DNA from: Cerasicoccus frondis
GTDB taxonomy: Bacteria > Verrucomicrobiota > Verrucomicrobiia > Opitutales > Cerasicoccaceae
NCBI GenBank assembly: GCA_031296915.1
Contig: JAVDPC010000001.1
Span: 1 to 64,000 of the forward strand
DNA: 64,000 nt
Direction: 5' to 3'
Below the pieces are notes generated by a model. That model ran no database searches, was not told the origin of the DNA, and saw only the letters and a program-made list of their open reading frames with translations. A program made the position numbers and the translations under genes. This document shows positions 8,064 to 19,253 of this stretch, piece by piece (positions within the stretch are counted from its first letter, which is position 1; each line of letters opens with the position of its first letter).

Positions 8064-10376
8064 TTATACCTCCGACACATCCTTTGTGCTTGTTGCGCTG
8101 AATGCTTGCATGGAAAACAACGCAGCTGGCGCACCATGCGTCTCCAGCAATTCCAAAGTCAACGCCCGCGTGTGAATCGCCGTGTCCAGGGTGATGGCTA
8201 CGCGCCCCTTGAAATTCTCCTTGGTTTCTGCGATGCAGTTGCCAGCGTCATCCAGGACACGGAAATGCTTCACGCAAAATGGCATCGCATTCTCCGGATG
8301 ATGCCACTGCACGGACTCCATTGCATGGTCGTAATCCACATCGAAATATAACACCAACGACGCGACTTGCTGTGGCTCCTCCCACTCCACATGAAGCGTC
8401 GGCTTGGCGTCACTGGCCTCCGCGACCCAGGCATTACTTTGGATGAATGGGCGCTGATAATCGCTGGCCAATTGCTCCACGCCAAAGCCTGACAAGGGCG
8501 GGCTAAACGTCACAGCAGGCAGCTTCCCAACTGGGCGTCTCTCGGGAAGCCAGAATTCAAAGCTGTCAAATCCACTGCCTTCATCGGGCATTTGCACCGC
8601 GCTTTTGGCCACCTTTTTATTCGCGCTGTGCACGAGCGCCATCACCCCACTGTGATGCGCCTGCGACTGCGCTATTTCCACGCCCGGGCATTGGTCGATG
8701 CAGACAAAGATGTATTCGTCCTTCGGCAATTTCGACTGGAAGGCAACCGTCACCGGAACGCCGTCGCCCTTAGGCAAAGTGAGCTGCACCGACTCCAATG
8801 TTTCGTCTGGAGTAAAGTTGCCTTCACGCTCGGAGCGTCGCAGTTCAAAGCGAAGCTGCTGCTCTTTCGGCGAACGAAAGATGAAGGTCAGCTCTGGCAT
8901 CGCGTCGGCCTTCACCGGCAGCAAGAGCGCGCGAGCACATTCGAGCGACGCATAGCCGCCGTCTGCAGGGAAGCTGGCGATCCGGGATTCACTCGAAGCC
9001 GACAAACGCGCAGAACGAACCAAGTCCTCGGCATCTTCCGGCAGCGACAAGTGAGGGATGAACTGACCGATTCTTCGCAGGCGACGCTGCAGCGTGCACA
9101 TCCGACTGGCCTCAAGCAAATCACGCGGCTCTAAGCCATTTTCGTGGCAAAGCGCAGCGGCCATGCCCACGGCCTGTGCATTGTGAGCACACGTCATCAT
9201 GACGCGGGTCGAACCAAAGGCAATGTGTGACGAGGAGATCAGTCGCCCGGCAGAAAACAGGTTATCCACATTACGACTATACATCGTGCGATACGGGATC
9301 TGGTAAACGCCCTTGCTGTGAAACTGCGTGCAACCGGAACGCTCACTGTAAACGCCATCTGCTGGGTGTAGGTCGATCGCCCAGCCGCCAAAAGACACCG
9401 CGTCATCGAATCGCTTTTGCTCGATGATATCCGACTGGCTCATCATATAGTCGCCCTCGAAGCGGCGACTTTCGCGCTTACCCGGGATTGTGCCGATCCA
9501 TTCCAAAGTTTGGTTTTCAGACTCAGGGAACTTACCGGAATTTTTAATATAATCCCACACGCCGTAGGCAACCTTCCAGAGTTCCCACTTGATCTCTTCG
9601 GTGTCGTGAATCGTGTCCATCCGGCCGCCGTATTCCAGCCACCACAGCGAGCAGCCGTACTGCTTCACTTCGATCTGATCATGGCGCGGAATCTCCTCGA
9701 TGTTTTTCAGGGCAAAGTCTGGCGCCACGTATTTAACGGGTTCGCCGGTCTCCTTGGCATAGAAATAGATCGTGTGGCCGAGTAGCTCGCCGTAGCCCTC
9801 GTCGGGCGCAAACGGTTCGTTGAATTCTTCTGCGGATTCTGCGCCCACGCGGTAAGCGGCGCCCGCCAAATAGCCCATGATGCCGTCACCCGACGCGTCG
9901 CAAAACAGCGACGCCGTGATGTCATACATCGTGCTGTTCTGGCTACAAAATGCGTGCAGCAGCTTGATGCGCGACTCGCCATGTTTCTCCAAACCGACCA
10001 TGACCGTGTTCAGCAGCAACGTGATGTTCGGCTCCAGGCGCACCTTCTCTAGGAGCAGTGCATCGAAGTATAGCGGGTTGCCTTCGCGGTTGCGCCAGAC
10101 GTTCTCCACGCATAGTTCATCAATGATTCCACCCTCTCGTGACCAGCGGTTGTTGTTACCTTGGTGGGAGGTTGCCCCGAGCGCCCATAAACGCACTTCG
10201 GACGAAGCATTTCCACCCAGCACCGGGCGATCCTGCACCAGCGCCACCTTCACGCCTTCACGGGCTGCGGTAATGGCAGCACACACGCCGGCCAAGCCTC
10301 CCCCCACGATGGCGAGGTCGACCGCGATGTCTATTTTCTTTAAGGCGCGCGAAAGCGTTGGTTCGGAAATCGTCAT
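8064..10376 (-). CDS. FAD-dependent oxidoreductase with C-terminal galactose-binding-like domain
   Basis: This 770-residue protein opens with a Rossmann FAD-binding motif (VDLAIVGGGLAGVCAAITAAREG) and the GGNASSEVR segment of the FAD_oxidored family, which is common in Verrucomicrobia and Planctomycetes sugar loci. The FAD-binding and substrate part covers roughly residues 1-500. The last 250 residues look beta-rich and end in a discoidin-like or jelly-roll fold that may bind carbohydrate. No signal peptide is visible, so it is probably cytoplasmic. It is translationally coupled to the Na+/solute symporter (stop and start overlap in TAATG), which suggests that it oxidises the imported sugar or sugar acid. 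The substrate is unknown. Confidence 0.82.
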   Translation of the reverse strand: MTISEPTLSRALKKIDIAVDLAIVGGGLAGVCAAITAAREGVKVALVQDRPVLGGNASSEVRLWALGATSHQGNNNRWSREGGIIDELCVENVWRNREGNPLYFDALLLEKVRLEPNITLLLNTVMVGLEKHGESRIKLLHAFCSQNSTMYDITASLFCDASGDGIMGYLAGAAYRVGAESAEEFNEPFAPDEGYGELLGHTIYFYAKETGEPVKYVAPDFALKNIEEIPRHDQIEVKQYGCSLWWLEYGGRMDTIHDTEEIKWELWKVAYGVWDYIKNSGKFPESENQTLEWIGTIPGKRESRRFEGDYMMSQSDIIEQKRFDDAVSFGGWAIDLHPADGVYSERSGCTQFHSKGVYQIPYRTMYSRNVDNLFSAGRLISSSHIAFGSTRVMMTCAHNAQAVGMAAALCHENGLEPRDLLEASRMCTLQRRLRRIGQFIPHLSLPEDAEDLVRSARLSASSESRIASFPADGGYASLECARALLLPVKADAMPELTFIFRSPKEQQLRFELRRSEREGNFTPDETLESVQLTLPKGDGVPVTVAFQSKLPKDEYIFVCIDQCPGVEIAQSQAHHSGVMALVHSANKKVAKSAVQMPDEGSGFDSFEFWLPERRPVGKLPAVTFSPPLSGFGVEQLASDYQRPFIQSNAWVAEASDAKPTLHVEWEEPQQVASLVLYFDVDYDHAMESVQWHHPENAMPFCVKHFRVLDDAGNCIAETKENFKGRVAITLDTAIHTRALTLELLETHGAPAALFSMQAFSATSTKDVSEV

Positions 10377-12100
10377 TAAATTCGGTGTTTCTGATGTGTC
10401 TTAATCAAGAAGAATATCGTGCCGGAAATCAGCACCAGCACTCCGCCAAAAATGGCCAGGATGCCATGCCCGGAATCATTAAAAGGGATCAAGCCAAACA
10501 TCAGCAGCGCGCATACAAGCAGACAGCCGCCAACGATGATCGCGGGCATCGAGCTGGCTTCCGTTTTTTTGCCAGCGGCAATCACCGCGCTCACTTGCTC
10601 TTCCACACGCGTCCACCCAGCGGCCACGTCACTCAGCGAGTAGTGCATTACCGTGAGAATCACCACGGGAATCACCACGCCGATGATCAAGTCCACCGTC
10701 GTGCCATTGGCCTGCGCCCAGTTGGCGAGGCCAGCCGTGGACTCCATCACGAGAAAACCGTCTTTGCCTAAGCCCAGCTTAAAGATAAGACCGACAAGAA
10801 AGCTGATCGCAACCGTCGTCCAAATCGCGCTGAGGCTAACGCGCTTGCTGAAGAGTCCCCAGATAGTCGGCGCCAGCAGCGGGCCCACCATCAAGCTCGT
10901 GATCGCAACGACCACCTTTTCCGCGCCGCCGAGATGCGGGATCAATAGCGACACACCGATCAAGATGGCGCCGAGTAAAATCGTGAAGCCGCGACCGACT
11001 GTTACCAGGTGTTTTTCCGTCGCGCCCGGCTTGATGAGGCGGCCGTAAATTTCCTCTGTCAACACGCCCGCAAACACATTGAGTTGCGAGCTCACCATGC
11101 TCGCCGTCGCGGAAAACATCGCGGCCACCATCAGGCCGGCCATTCCCGCAGGCAGCACCGCGCGGCAGGCCAGGATGTAGGCCTCCTGCGGGTCGGCGTC
11201 CGGGTTGATGGTGCGGTAGATCATGGGGGGCAGCAACCACAGCATCGGGCTGAGCAAATACAGACCGCCGAACAGGTAGCAGCTTTTCTTCGCATCTTGC
11301 TCGCTGGATACGCAGATGAAGCGTTGGGCAAAGGCCCACTCCGCGCCGATCATGAAAAAGTGAATCAACACCCAACCAACGAGGAAAAAGACGGTGTATT
11401 TATCACTCGTTAACGCAAAAAATCCTTCTGGCGCCTTGTCGATGAAACCGCCGATGCCTCCCACAGTCCCGAAGGCCAACGGCACGATAAAGATCACCGC
11501 AAGGTTGAGCACGATGAACTGCAAGACGTCGGTCATGAGCACTGCCCATAAGCCACCGGCCATCGTGTAGATGACCACGATGCCGCCAAATATTACGATG
11601 GCCCACATCAGCGAAAGGTTACCCGTTTCGGGGTCGCGCAGTGGATTCCCCTCGGCCAGAGGCATCATCGCCACCAGCACAATCGATAGCGAGTAAAGCG
11701 ACACCGCCACCCCCACGATGCGGAACACCATCATCGCCCAAGTGTAAAATTGCACCGCGCTCACCCCGAAGCGAAGCTCGATAAACTCGGCCGGCGTTTT
11801 CACGCCCATACGTTTCCAATGCCCCGCCACGAAGTAGCCCACCAGTAGCGCGGCCACGCCGTAGCAAAGATTAATCACCACGGCAACCAAGCCATGTTGG
11901 TAGGCAATTCCCCCCCATACCACAAAGGTGCCCGCAGAAAACATCGTCATGAACGAACTCAGCCCTGAGGTCCACCACGGGGACTCACCACCGGCGGCAA
12001 ACATGTCCTCAGAACTCTTGTTCTTGGTCGACAAGAACAGTCCCACCAGGAAGATCCCCAGCAGGTAAACGGTTAGCACAAAATAATCGACGGTAAGCAT
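10376..12100 (-). CDS. Sodium:solute symporter (SSS family)
   Basis: The 574-residue integral membrane protein has about 13-14 hydrophobic segments from residue 5 to the C-terminus. It begins with YFVLTVYLLGIFLVGLFLS and carries the SSS-type GGESPWWTSGLSSFMTMFSAGTFVVWGG stretch. It should import a small organic solute with Na+. The stop codon overlaps the start of the FAD oxidoreductase by one base, so the two form a coupled operon. The candidate LacI operator at 12239-12251 lies 139 bp upstream. The cargo is not readable from sequence; context suggests a uronide or other glycan-derived acid. Confidence 0.88.
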   Translation of the reverse strand: MLTVDYFVLTVYLLGIFLVGLFLSTKNKSSEDMFAAGGESPWWTSGLSSFMTMFSAGTFVVWGGIAYQHGLVAVVINLCYGVAALLVGYFVAGHWKRMGVKTPAEFIELRFGVSAVQFYTWAMMVFRIVGVAVSLYSLSIVLVAMMPLAEGNPLRDPETGNLSLMWAIVIFGGIVVIYTMAGGLWAVLMTDVLQFIVLNLAVIFIVPLAFGTVGGIGGFIDKAPEGFFALTSDKYTVFFLVGWVLIHFFMIGAEWAFAQRFICVSSEQDAKKSCYLFGGLYLLSPMLWLLPPMIYRTINPDADPQEAYILACRAVLPAGMAGLMVAAMFSATASMVSSQLNVFAGVLTEEIYGRLIKPGATEKHLVTVGRGFTILLGAILIGVSLLIPHLGGAEKVVVAITSLMVGPLLAPTIWGLFSKRVSLSAIWTTVAISFLVGLIFKLGLGKDGFLVMESTAGLANWAQANGTTVDLIIGVVIPVVILTVMHYSLSDVAAGWTRVEEQVSAVIAAGKKTEASSMPAIIVGGCLLVCALLMFGLIPFNDSGHGILAIFGGVLVLISGTIFFLIKTHQKHRI

Positions 12101-12238
12101 AAACGAGAAGCGCGTTAGGCGTAGATGGTGAAAAGGCTGGCAAGGGTTTGCCTTCTATGAATCACCGATAGCCTACGGCATGTGTTTCAAGAGCGCAATT
12201 AGACGATCTAACGAAAGCTCCCACAATCGCCATCGGCT

Positions 12239-12251
12239 TGTTACTGTCACA
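12239..12251. promoter_or_regulatory. Candidate LacI-family operator (TGTTACTGTCACA), symporter operon
   Basis: This 13-mer is identical to the copy in front of the lacI-type gene. It is positioned 139 bp upstream of the SSS symporter start. The function is inferred from recurrence and placement. Confidence 0.7.
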
Positions 12252-12377
12252 GCTTGAGCTATCAGTTGGTGAATGGCCTCATTTTTTCGGTTGAAGGGTG
12301 GCGGCGTTTGGCCACAGACACAGTCCAAAGCGATTCCGCATGTGCACCATAGAGCAACGACTCTTTGCGACGGCCTC

Positions 12378-12390
12378 CGTTACAGTAACA
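12378..12390. promoter_or_regulatory. Candidate LacI-family operator (CGTTACAGTAACA), GPH transporter
   Basis: The core GTTACAGTAAC is a perfect palindrome around the central A, and 12 of 13 positions agree with the consensus. It lies 203 bp before the GPH symporter ATG. Confidence 0.65.
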
Positions 12391-12593
12391 CCTCAATCCT
12401 GCTTTCATCTCTTCAGTGGCGCACCAACATGCACGTATATAAGTGAGCCCTTTAAACGTAAACCAGTACAGCCCATGCCGCTTTAGCCCCGTATTGCCTA
12501 TTTAGGAGCAAGCGCCAGCCGCGACGTCTACTGAGTTTGTATTTATCCACACCCCAACGACAGTCGTCATTGGTTTAGCCAAAACGTAATTCT

Positions 12594-14054
12594 ATGAAGC
12601 AAGTTGCAGCGGAAGATAAAGTTCCGTTTTTTCAGAAATTAGCCTACTCTTCCGCCGCCCCAATCGACTGGTGGTCAGTTGGCTTGGCGACAGGTATCCT
12701 GTGGATGCCTATTTGGAACATCGCTTACGGGGTGAGCCCCGCTATCCTAGGGATCATCTTGCTGATTTACCGCGGTTGGGATGCGATCGCTGACCCAGTC
12801 ATGGGGAACATTTCAGACAACACACGCACACGCTGGGGGCGCCGTCGACCGTACATCTTTGTGGGCGCTATTTTCACGGCGCTTCTAGTTCCGGCGCTGT
12901 GGAATCCACCACAAAGCGTTATTGGCTGGATGCCGACACTCCCCTTCTTAGGCGACGATCATCAGATTTCCGGACTGGTTATTTACCTCACTGTCGTAGG
13001 TCTATTGCTTTTCACCGCTTTCACTGTTTGGGCGATGCCCTACTACAGTCTGATGCTGGAGATGACGCCTGACTACGATGAGCGCACACACGTTGCCGGT
13101 TACCGAGCAGCAGTCACGAAGCTTGGGGTGTTTGTTGGCGGATGGGTGCTGGCGCTCGCCTCGATGGATTACTTCATCGATCCGGCTACGGGCGAACCGG
13201 ATGTGAAGCAAGGCATGGGCGTGGTTAGTTTTGGCTTAGCAGCACTGGTATTGATTTTGGGCATACTCCCCGCGCTGTTTGTTAAAGAGCGCTACTACAA
13301 GAAAGAGGCCGCTCAACAAGAGAAGGTGCCGTTCTGGAAAGGCGTAAAGGAGACGGTGAAAATCAAACCATTCTGGCTGTTGTGTGGATTCATTTTCCTC
13401 TTCATGTTCGGTAACGGAGTGGTGAGCAAGTTGGGCATCTACTTGAATATTTACCTGATCAACGATGGGGAACTGCAGAGATCTTACATCATTGAAGGCT
13501 GGAAAGCCACCGTTTCGGCCCTGGTGGGCATTGGCACGATTCCGATTTGGACTTGGATTTGTGAGAAGTTCGACAAGAAGTGGGCGATGTTCATTATCCT
13601 AATTTCAGGCTTCATTGGGGCCGGTCTGAATTATGTGTGCATGCAGCCCGACTACCCCTACCTTCAGTTGGTGCCCGTAGCGTTCAATGCTGGCGTCCTC
13701 GGCGCCATGTGGCTCATCGTTCCGTCGATGCAAGCCGACATCGTGGACTATGACGAACGGACCACCCACCAACGCCGCGAAGGCAGCATCAACTCCATCT
13801 TCTCCTGGTTCCTAAAGATGGCCTTTACTCTGTCAGCAGGAGTCTCCGGCTTCATCATTGAGGCGACGGGATTTGACGTCAGCGTTGGCAGCGAGCAACC
13901 ACCCGAAGTACTGACGCGCATGTTGCTGTTTTTTGTCCTGATCCCTCTCGGCTTCTGGGGCGTCTCGGCTTGGATGATGTGGATCTATCCCCTGAATCGC
14001 GAGAAGATGCACGCGATTCGCACGGAACTGGAAGGTCGCCGGGGCAAGTTATAA
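12594..14054 (+). CDS. GPH-type (glycoside-pentoside-hexuronide) cation symporter, MFS superfamily
   Basis: The 486-residue membrane protein has about 12 predicted helices. It carries GPH family marks: an N-terminal YSSAAPIDWWSVGLATG stretch, then RGWDAIADPVMGNISD followed by the basic loop TRWGRRRPYIF. The family includes melibiose (MelB) and glucuronide (GusB/UidB) carriers. With a beta-glucuronidase-like enzyme 3 kb downstream and under the same candidate operator, uptake of glucuronides or glucuronate is a reasonable inference. The exact cargo is not shown by the sequence. Confidence 0.88.
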   Translation: MKQVAAEDKVPFFQKLAYSSAAPIDWWSVGLATGILWMPIWNIAYGVSPAILGIILLIYRGWDAIADPVMGNISDNTRTRWGRRRPYIFVGAIFTALLVPALWNPPQSVIGWMPTLPFLGDDHQISGLVIYLTVVGLLLFTAFTVWAMPYYSLMLEMTPDYDERTHVAGYRAAVTKLGVFVGGWVLALASMDYFIDPATGEPDVKQGMGVVSFGLAALVLILGILPALFVKERYYKKEAAQQEKVPFWKGVKETVKIKPFWLLCGFIFLFMFGNGVVSKLGIYLNIYLINDGELQRSYIIEGWKATVSALVGIGTIPIWTWICEKFDKKWAMFIILISGFIGAGLNYVCMQPDYPYLQLVPVAFNAGVLGAMWLIVPSMQADIVDYDERTTHQRREGSINSIFSWFLKMAFTLSAGVSGFIIEATGFDVSVGSEQPPEVLTRMLLFFVLIPLGFWGVSAWMMWIYPLNREKMHAIRTELEGRRGKL

Positions 14055-14125
14055 TTCAGTCGCTCAACGTCATTTTGCCGATCTGCAACTGCAATTGTGC
14101 ATATTGAGGCAACCTTCAGGCGACT

Positions 14126-14138
14126 TGGTACAGTAACA
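14126..14138. promoter_or_regulatory. Candidate LacI-family operator (TGGTACAGTAACA), PEP-CTERM gene
   Basis: It has one mismatch to the consensus TGTKACAGTAACA and lies 82 bp before the PEP-CTERM protein start. A further half-site (CTGTAACA) occurs around 14187-14194, so control here may use one and a half sites. Confidence 0.6.
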
Positions 14139-14220
14139 TGCCCCAAGGGTTCGACAACATTTCATAGAAACTACAGTCTGCTGTCATCTGTAACAAAACC
14201 TTTCTAACCCCATAAGAATC

Positions 14221-15015
14221 ATGAATATCATATCCCTCACCCATGTTCGTTCTTTAGCCTTTGCAACTAGCCTTGTTGTCGCGCTTCCAGCCACTGCGAG
14301 CACCACCATCTTCCTCGAAGACTTTTCGGGGGCCGCAGGCCAACTCGGTGGACAGGCTCCGACTGTCGGCTCCGGCGTCTGGAGCACCCCTACCTACGTG
14401 GAGAAGAATGGCAGCGGCTCTTCGAATGCCATTGTCGGCGCATCAACCAACTCTCTGGCCTTCACTCTGGAAGCAGGAAACATTTACACGCTATCAGCGG
14501 ATTTTCAGTCCCAGACTCCCTCGGCAACGACATCAAAATACGCTGGCTTTGGCTTCTTCAACAACACAACGCCCAGCTATACCGCGTTTCCCTCGCTCGG
14601 CCCCGAAACCCCCTGGATGTTCCTGCGTACACAAAATGACGCATCCAATCAGGGTGACATGTCGCTTCGCCCCTTAGGCACCGACATCGGAGGCTTTTCG
14701 TCGATCGACTCCAGCTTCGACGTAACCGTCAGTCGGAATTACAAGATGGTCTTGGACACCACCGCCTCGGAATTCACGCTGGCGCTCTTCGTTGATGACA
14801 TCCAGTACGGCAGCACCTTCACCTATAGCGAAGCAGAGTCCTCGGGCTTGCTGTCCGCCATCACCGCTGTTGGCTTCACGACCTCGACTTCCGGCGGTCC
14901 CGGCGTCATCTACGACAACTTCAGCCTCACCAGCATCCCCGAGCCATCCACCTGGGCGCTCATCCTTGGCCTCAGCACCCTCGGCTTGGCAGCCCTCGCC
15001 AAACGCAGGCGCTAA
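14221..15015 (+). CDS. PEP-CTERM sorting-domain protein
   Basis: The 264-residue exported protein has an N-terminal signal peptide (hydrophobic LAFATSLVVALPATA). The body is Ser/Thr/Gly-rich and beta-rich, resembling a concanavalin or LamG-like sandwich. Its C-terminus is a full PEP-CTERM tripartite signal: IPEPSTWAL, a hydrophobic helix (ILGLSTLGLAALA) and basic KRRR. Such tails are recognised by exosortases, and one is encoded at 31496-32560. Placement between a sugar symporter and GH2 genes, with an operator-like site upstream, suggests a surface glycan-binding role. The ligand is unknown. A strong terminator follows. Confidence 0.88.
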   Translation: MNIISLTHVRSLAFATSLVVALPATASTTIFLEDFSGAAGQLGGQAPTVGSGVWSTPTYVEKNGSGSSNAIVGASTNSLAFTLEAGNIYTLSADFQSQTPSATTSKYAGFGFFNNTTPSYTAFPSLGPETPWMFLRTQNDASNQGDMSLRPLGTDIGGFSSIDSSFDVTVSRNYKMVLDTTASEFTLALFVDDIQYGSTFTYSEAESSGLLSAITAVGFTTSTSGGPGVIYDNFSLTSIPEPSTWALILGLSTLGLAALAKRRR

Positions 15016-15041
15016 GCTGCGCGATCAGCAAAATTTTCACT

Positions 15042-15071
15042 ATGGCCGGATACATGCATCCGGCCATTTTT
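15042..15071 (+). terminator. Rho-independent terminator after the PEP-CTERM gene
   Basis: A perfect 10-bp stem (ATGGCCGGAT / ATCCGGCCAT) with a six-base loop is followed by a run of T. It starts 27 bp after the stop codon and separates this gene from the GH2 operon, which has its own operator-like site. Confidence 0.9.
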
Positions 15072-15100
15072 GTTGGGATATTCACGAAGCGTCCCCACCA

Positions 15101-15113
15101 TGTGACAGTATCA
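15101..15113. promoter_or_regulatory. Candidate LacI-family operator (TGTGACAGTATCA), GH2 operon
   Basis: It has one mismatch to TGTKACAGTAACA and lies 100 bp before the first GH2 start, just after the preceding terminator, as expected for the control site of a new transcription unit. Confidence 0.62.
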
Positions 15114-15213
15114 TTGGTCGCCGGATTTCTTCCCGCGTAATCACCTGACAAGTTGTGCCTTTGCTCCGCAGAGTTCATTCCCAACTCGCAAACCAATCCC
15201 TGTATCAATTTCC

Positions 15214-17316
15214 ATGCGACAGTTGCCGCAAACCCTTTCCGCTAAATTGAGCCCACTTCGGGCATTCGCCTGTGTGTGCGCGCTCCTTGCCGCAACCTTA
15301 CTTTGCAATGCAGAGCAAACGCAAAACCTCGGCGGCATATGGAAGTTTTCCGCCGATAAAACGCTCAACCAAAGTGACGCCTGGACACAGCCTGGCTACG
15401 ACACTGCGAATTGGGCAAACATGGCCGTCCCGGGCAGTTGGGACACGGAGAACGAGTATGCGCACTTCAAGGGAACGGCTTTTTACGTAACGCAGTTTAC
15501 CACGCCTGCGGATTGGAAGCACGGCTTCGTGCGCCTGCACTTCGGCGCGGTTTATCAGACGGCCCAAGTATGGCTCAACGGCGAATACCTCGGCGAGCAC
15601 GTTGGCGGCTATACGCCCTTTGAATTCGACGTGGATAAAGTGCTGCGCGCGGGCGAATCCAACACGCTGGCCGTGTCCGTAGACAATACCTACAACCGCG
15701 GCGCTTGGTGGAAATGGGGAGGCATTCACCAGGAAGTAGAGCTAGTTCGCGGCGGACAAGTTCAGGTAGAACGACAGCTGATCATTGCCGAGCCCAACCT
15801 CGAAAACGGCACGTCGCAAATCGATGTGCGCGTGATTCTGCGGAACCTTGGCGATACTCCATTCCGCGGTGAACTGCTCTCACGCATCGTCAGTTGGAAG
15901 AATCAAAAGCCGCAGGGCCCGCTCGCGCAGAAACCGATTTCACTCGAAGCCGGAGCCACTAAAACGGTAGAGCTTACATTCCAGCTGAACCAAGGAGAGA
16001 CCACGCTGTGGGACTTGGGCAATCCATATCTTTACGAACTGCTCACGCGCGTGCAGCAGGGGCAAACGACCGTTAGCGAAAAGAGCGACCGCTTCGGCAT
16101 TCGGAAGATTTCAACAGCCGACGCGAAGCTCCTGCTCAACGGCAAGCCGATCCACCTCAGCGGCTTCAACCGCGTGGCAACGCACCGCGCCTACGGGCAG
16201 ACTGACCCCGAGCATTTGGTGAAGTTCGACATTGATGCGATGATGGCCATGGGCGCGCGCTTTTCCCGCATTGCTCACCACGCGCAGACGCCCGAGCTGC
16301 TCGACTATTGCGACGAAGTTGGCTACCTGCTGATCGAGGAAATTCCGGTCTGGAGCAAGACCGACCCGCAGGTGTGGCCCAACAACGAGCAGACCAAAAC
16401 CTGGCTCAGAGAAATGATCGACCGCGACTATAACCACCCTTCCATCATCGGCTGGTCGGTGGGTAACGAGCTGGCCGAGCAAAAGCACAAGGGACAGCAG
16501 ATGAGCTGGCGCGTGTATGAATACGTACGCACGATGATTGAGCATGTCGGCACGCTCGACCCAACGCGCCTCAAGACTTACGTGAGCAACACCGCCACCG
16601 GCGCCAACGGACCCGGCATCGACCCGAACGACGTGGTCGACATCATGATGCACAACAGCTACGGCGGCGCCCCGGGCCAAGTCGAGAAGCTGCACAAGAT
16701 TTGGCCGGACAAGCCGATCTTCGTGTCCGAGCTCGGCAAAAGCCAGGTGGGCAATCATCTCGACGAAGGCAAGCTGCACGAACAGCTGAAAGAAGAAATC
16801 TCTGCGTTGAAAAAATATGACTACGTAGTCGGCTGCGCGATCTGGAGTTACAACGATTATCGCAGCCACTTCGACGGAACACCGTCCACTGAAAACCGTG
16901 CATGGGGCGTTTACAATGTGTGGCGCCAACCCAAAACTGCTGCCTACGAAATGCGCGAACTCTTCACCGGTGAAGCCAGCGATGCGCCGCTGCCCACCAT
17001 GGCGCCGATTCCAAACTACCGGCCAGTGGACGCAGTCTATATTCTCGCTGCGGTCCCACTGCCGAATGCCATCATGGTCGGTTACAGCGTGGTCGACGAA
17101 AACGATGATTACGAAATCGCTTATCAAAAAGATGGTGGCTCAACGCACACACTCGAAGTGCGTGGCCTCAAAGGCGCGGCCAAAATCAGCGACTTGGAAC
17201 CCGGCAAGTATTCACTAAAGATTCGACCGCTCAAAGACGATGCGGAGTGGTCCGCCGCCTACGAAGTCAAGGTAACGAGCGAGGACTCCCTTTCCTCCCA
17301 AGTTTCACACAACTAA
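15214..17316 (+). CDS. Exported glycoside hydrolase family 2 (beta-galactosidase/glucuronidase-like)
   Basis: The 700-residue GH2 enzyme has a signal peptide cleaved near LLCNA-EQ. A sugar-binding jelly roll ([26 protein letters not shown]) is followed by an Ig-like domain and a TIM barrel. The barrel carries the general acid/base in NE at E419 and the nucleophile at E506 (FVSELGKS). A short beta-rich domain closes the protein (about 600-700). At the position of the glucuronidase N-x-K motif it has N561-R-A, so the lysine that contacts the carboxylate is missing. It therefore probably acts on a neutral beta-glycoside. The beta-glucuronidase-like gene starts 9 bp later in the same operon. Confidence 0.88.
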   Translation: MRQLPQTLSAKLSPLRAFACVCALLAATLLCNAEQTQNLGGIWKFSADKTLNQSDAWTQPGYDTANWANMAVPGSWDTENEYAHFKGTAFYVTQFTTPADWKHGFVRLHFGAVYQTAQVWLNGEYLGEHVGGYTPFEFDVDKVLRAGESNTLAVSVDNTYNRGAWWKWGGIHQEVELVRGGQVQVERQLIIAEPNLENGTSQIDVRVILRNLGDTPFRGELLSRIVSWKNQKPQGPLAQKPISLEAGATKTVELTFQLNQGETTLWDLGNPYLYELLTRVQQGQTTVSEKSDRFGIRKISTADAKLLLNGKPIHLSGFNRVATHRAYGQTDPEHLVKFDIDAMMAMGARFSRIAHHAQTPELLDYCDEVGYLLIEEIPVWSKTDPQVWPNNEQTKTWLREMIDRDYNHPSIIGWSVGNELAEQKHKGQQMSWRVYEYVRTMIEHVGTLDPTRLKTYVSNTATGANGPGIDPNDVVDIMMHNSYGGAPGQVEKLHKIWPDKPIFVSELGKSQVGNHLDEGKLHEQLKEEISALKKYDYVVGCAIWSYNDYRSHFDGTPSTENRAWGVYNVWRQPKTAAYEMRELFTGEASDAPLPTMAPIPNYRPVDAVYILAAVPLPNAIMVGYSVVDENDDYEIAYQKDGGSTHTLEVRGLKGAAKISDLEPGKYSLKIRPLKDDAEWSAAYEVKVTSEDSLSSQVSHN

Positions 17317-19062
<1,746 letters not shown>

Positions 19063-19253
19063 TGCGAGCCCCTGGTAAAATCAGCGTTACACGCGCGCGT
19101 GGGTTGACCTCGACAATCTTTCCCTCAGCCGAATAATCCAGAAGCCCCCTTCCAAAGTGCGCCGCTAGTTTTGCGATCTGCGCCCTAAGCAGTTTTCACA
19201 TGGGTATCTCGCCCTGATTTTCAGTTGAGAACAATGACAAACAAATCAACCCT

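Larger units (their letters stand above)
12101..12593. promoter_or_regulatory. Divergent regulatory region between two transporter genes, two operator-like sites
   Basis: This 493-bp gap separates the SSS symporter (minus) from the GPH symporter (plus). It holds two candidate LacI operators, one nearer each gene. No convincing protein is encoded: the only frame of note, 12298-12486, has biased composition and no start signal. The GPH gene would have a leader of about 200 bases if transcription starts near its operator. Confidence 0.6.

Noticed and set aside
12298..12486. Possible 62-codon gene in the transporter gap
   Set aside because: No ribosome-binding site, unusual composition, and it would cover an operator-like site.
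16111..17127. Long open frame (338 codons) on the minus strand
   Set aside because: It lies antisense inside the GH2 gene, whose motifs are clear; the Val/His/Asp-heavy composition is what codon bias of the real gene produces on the other strand.
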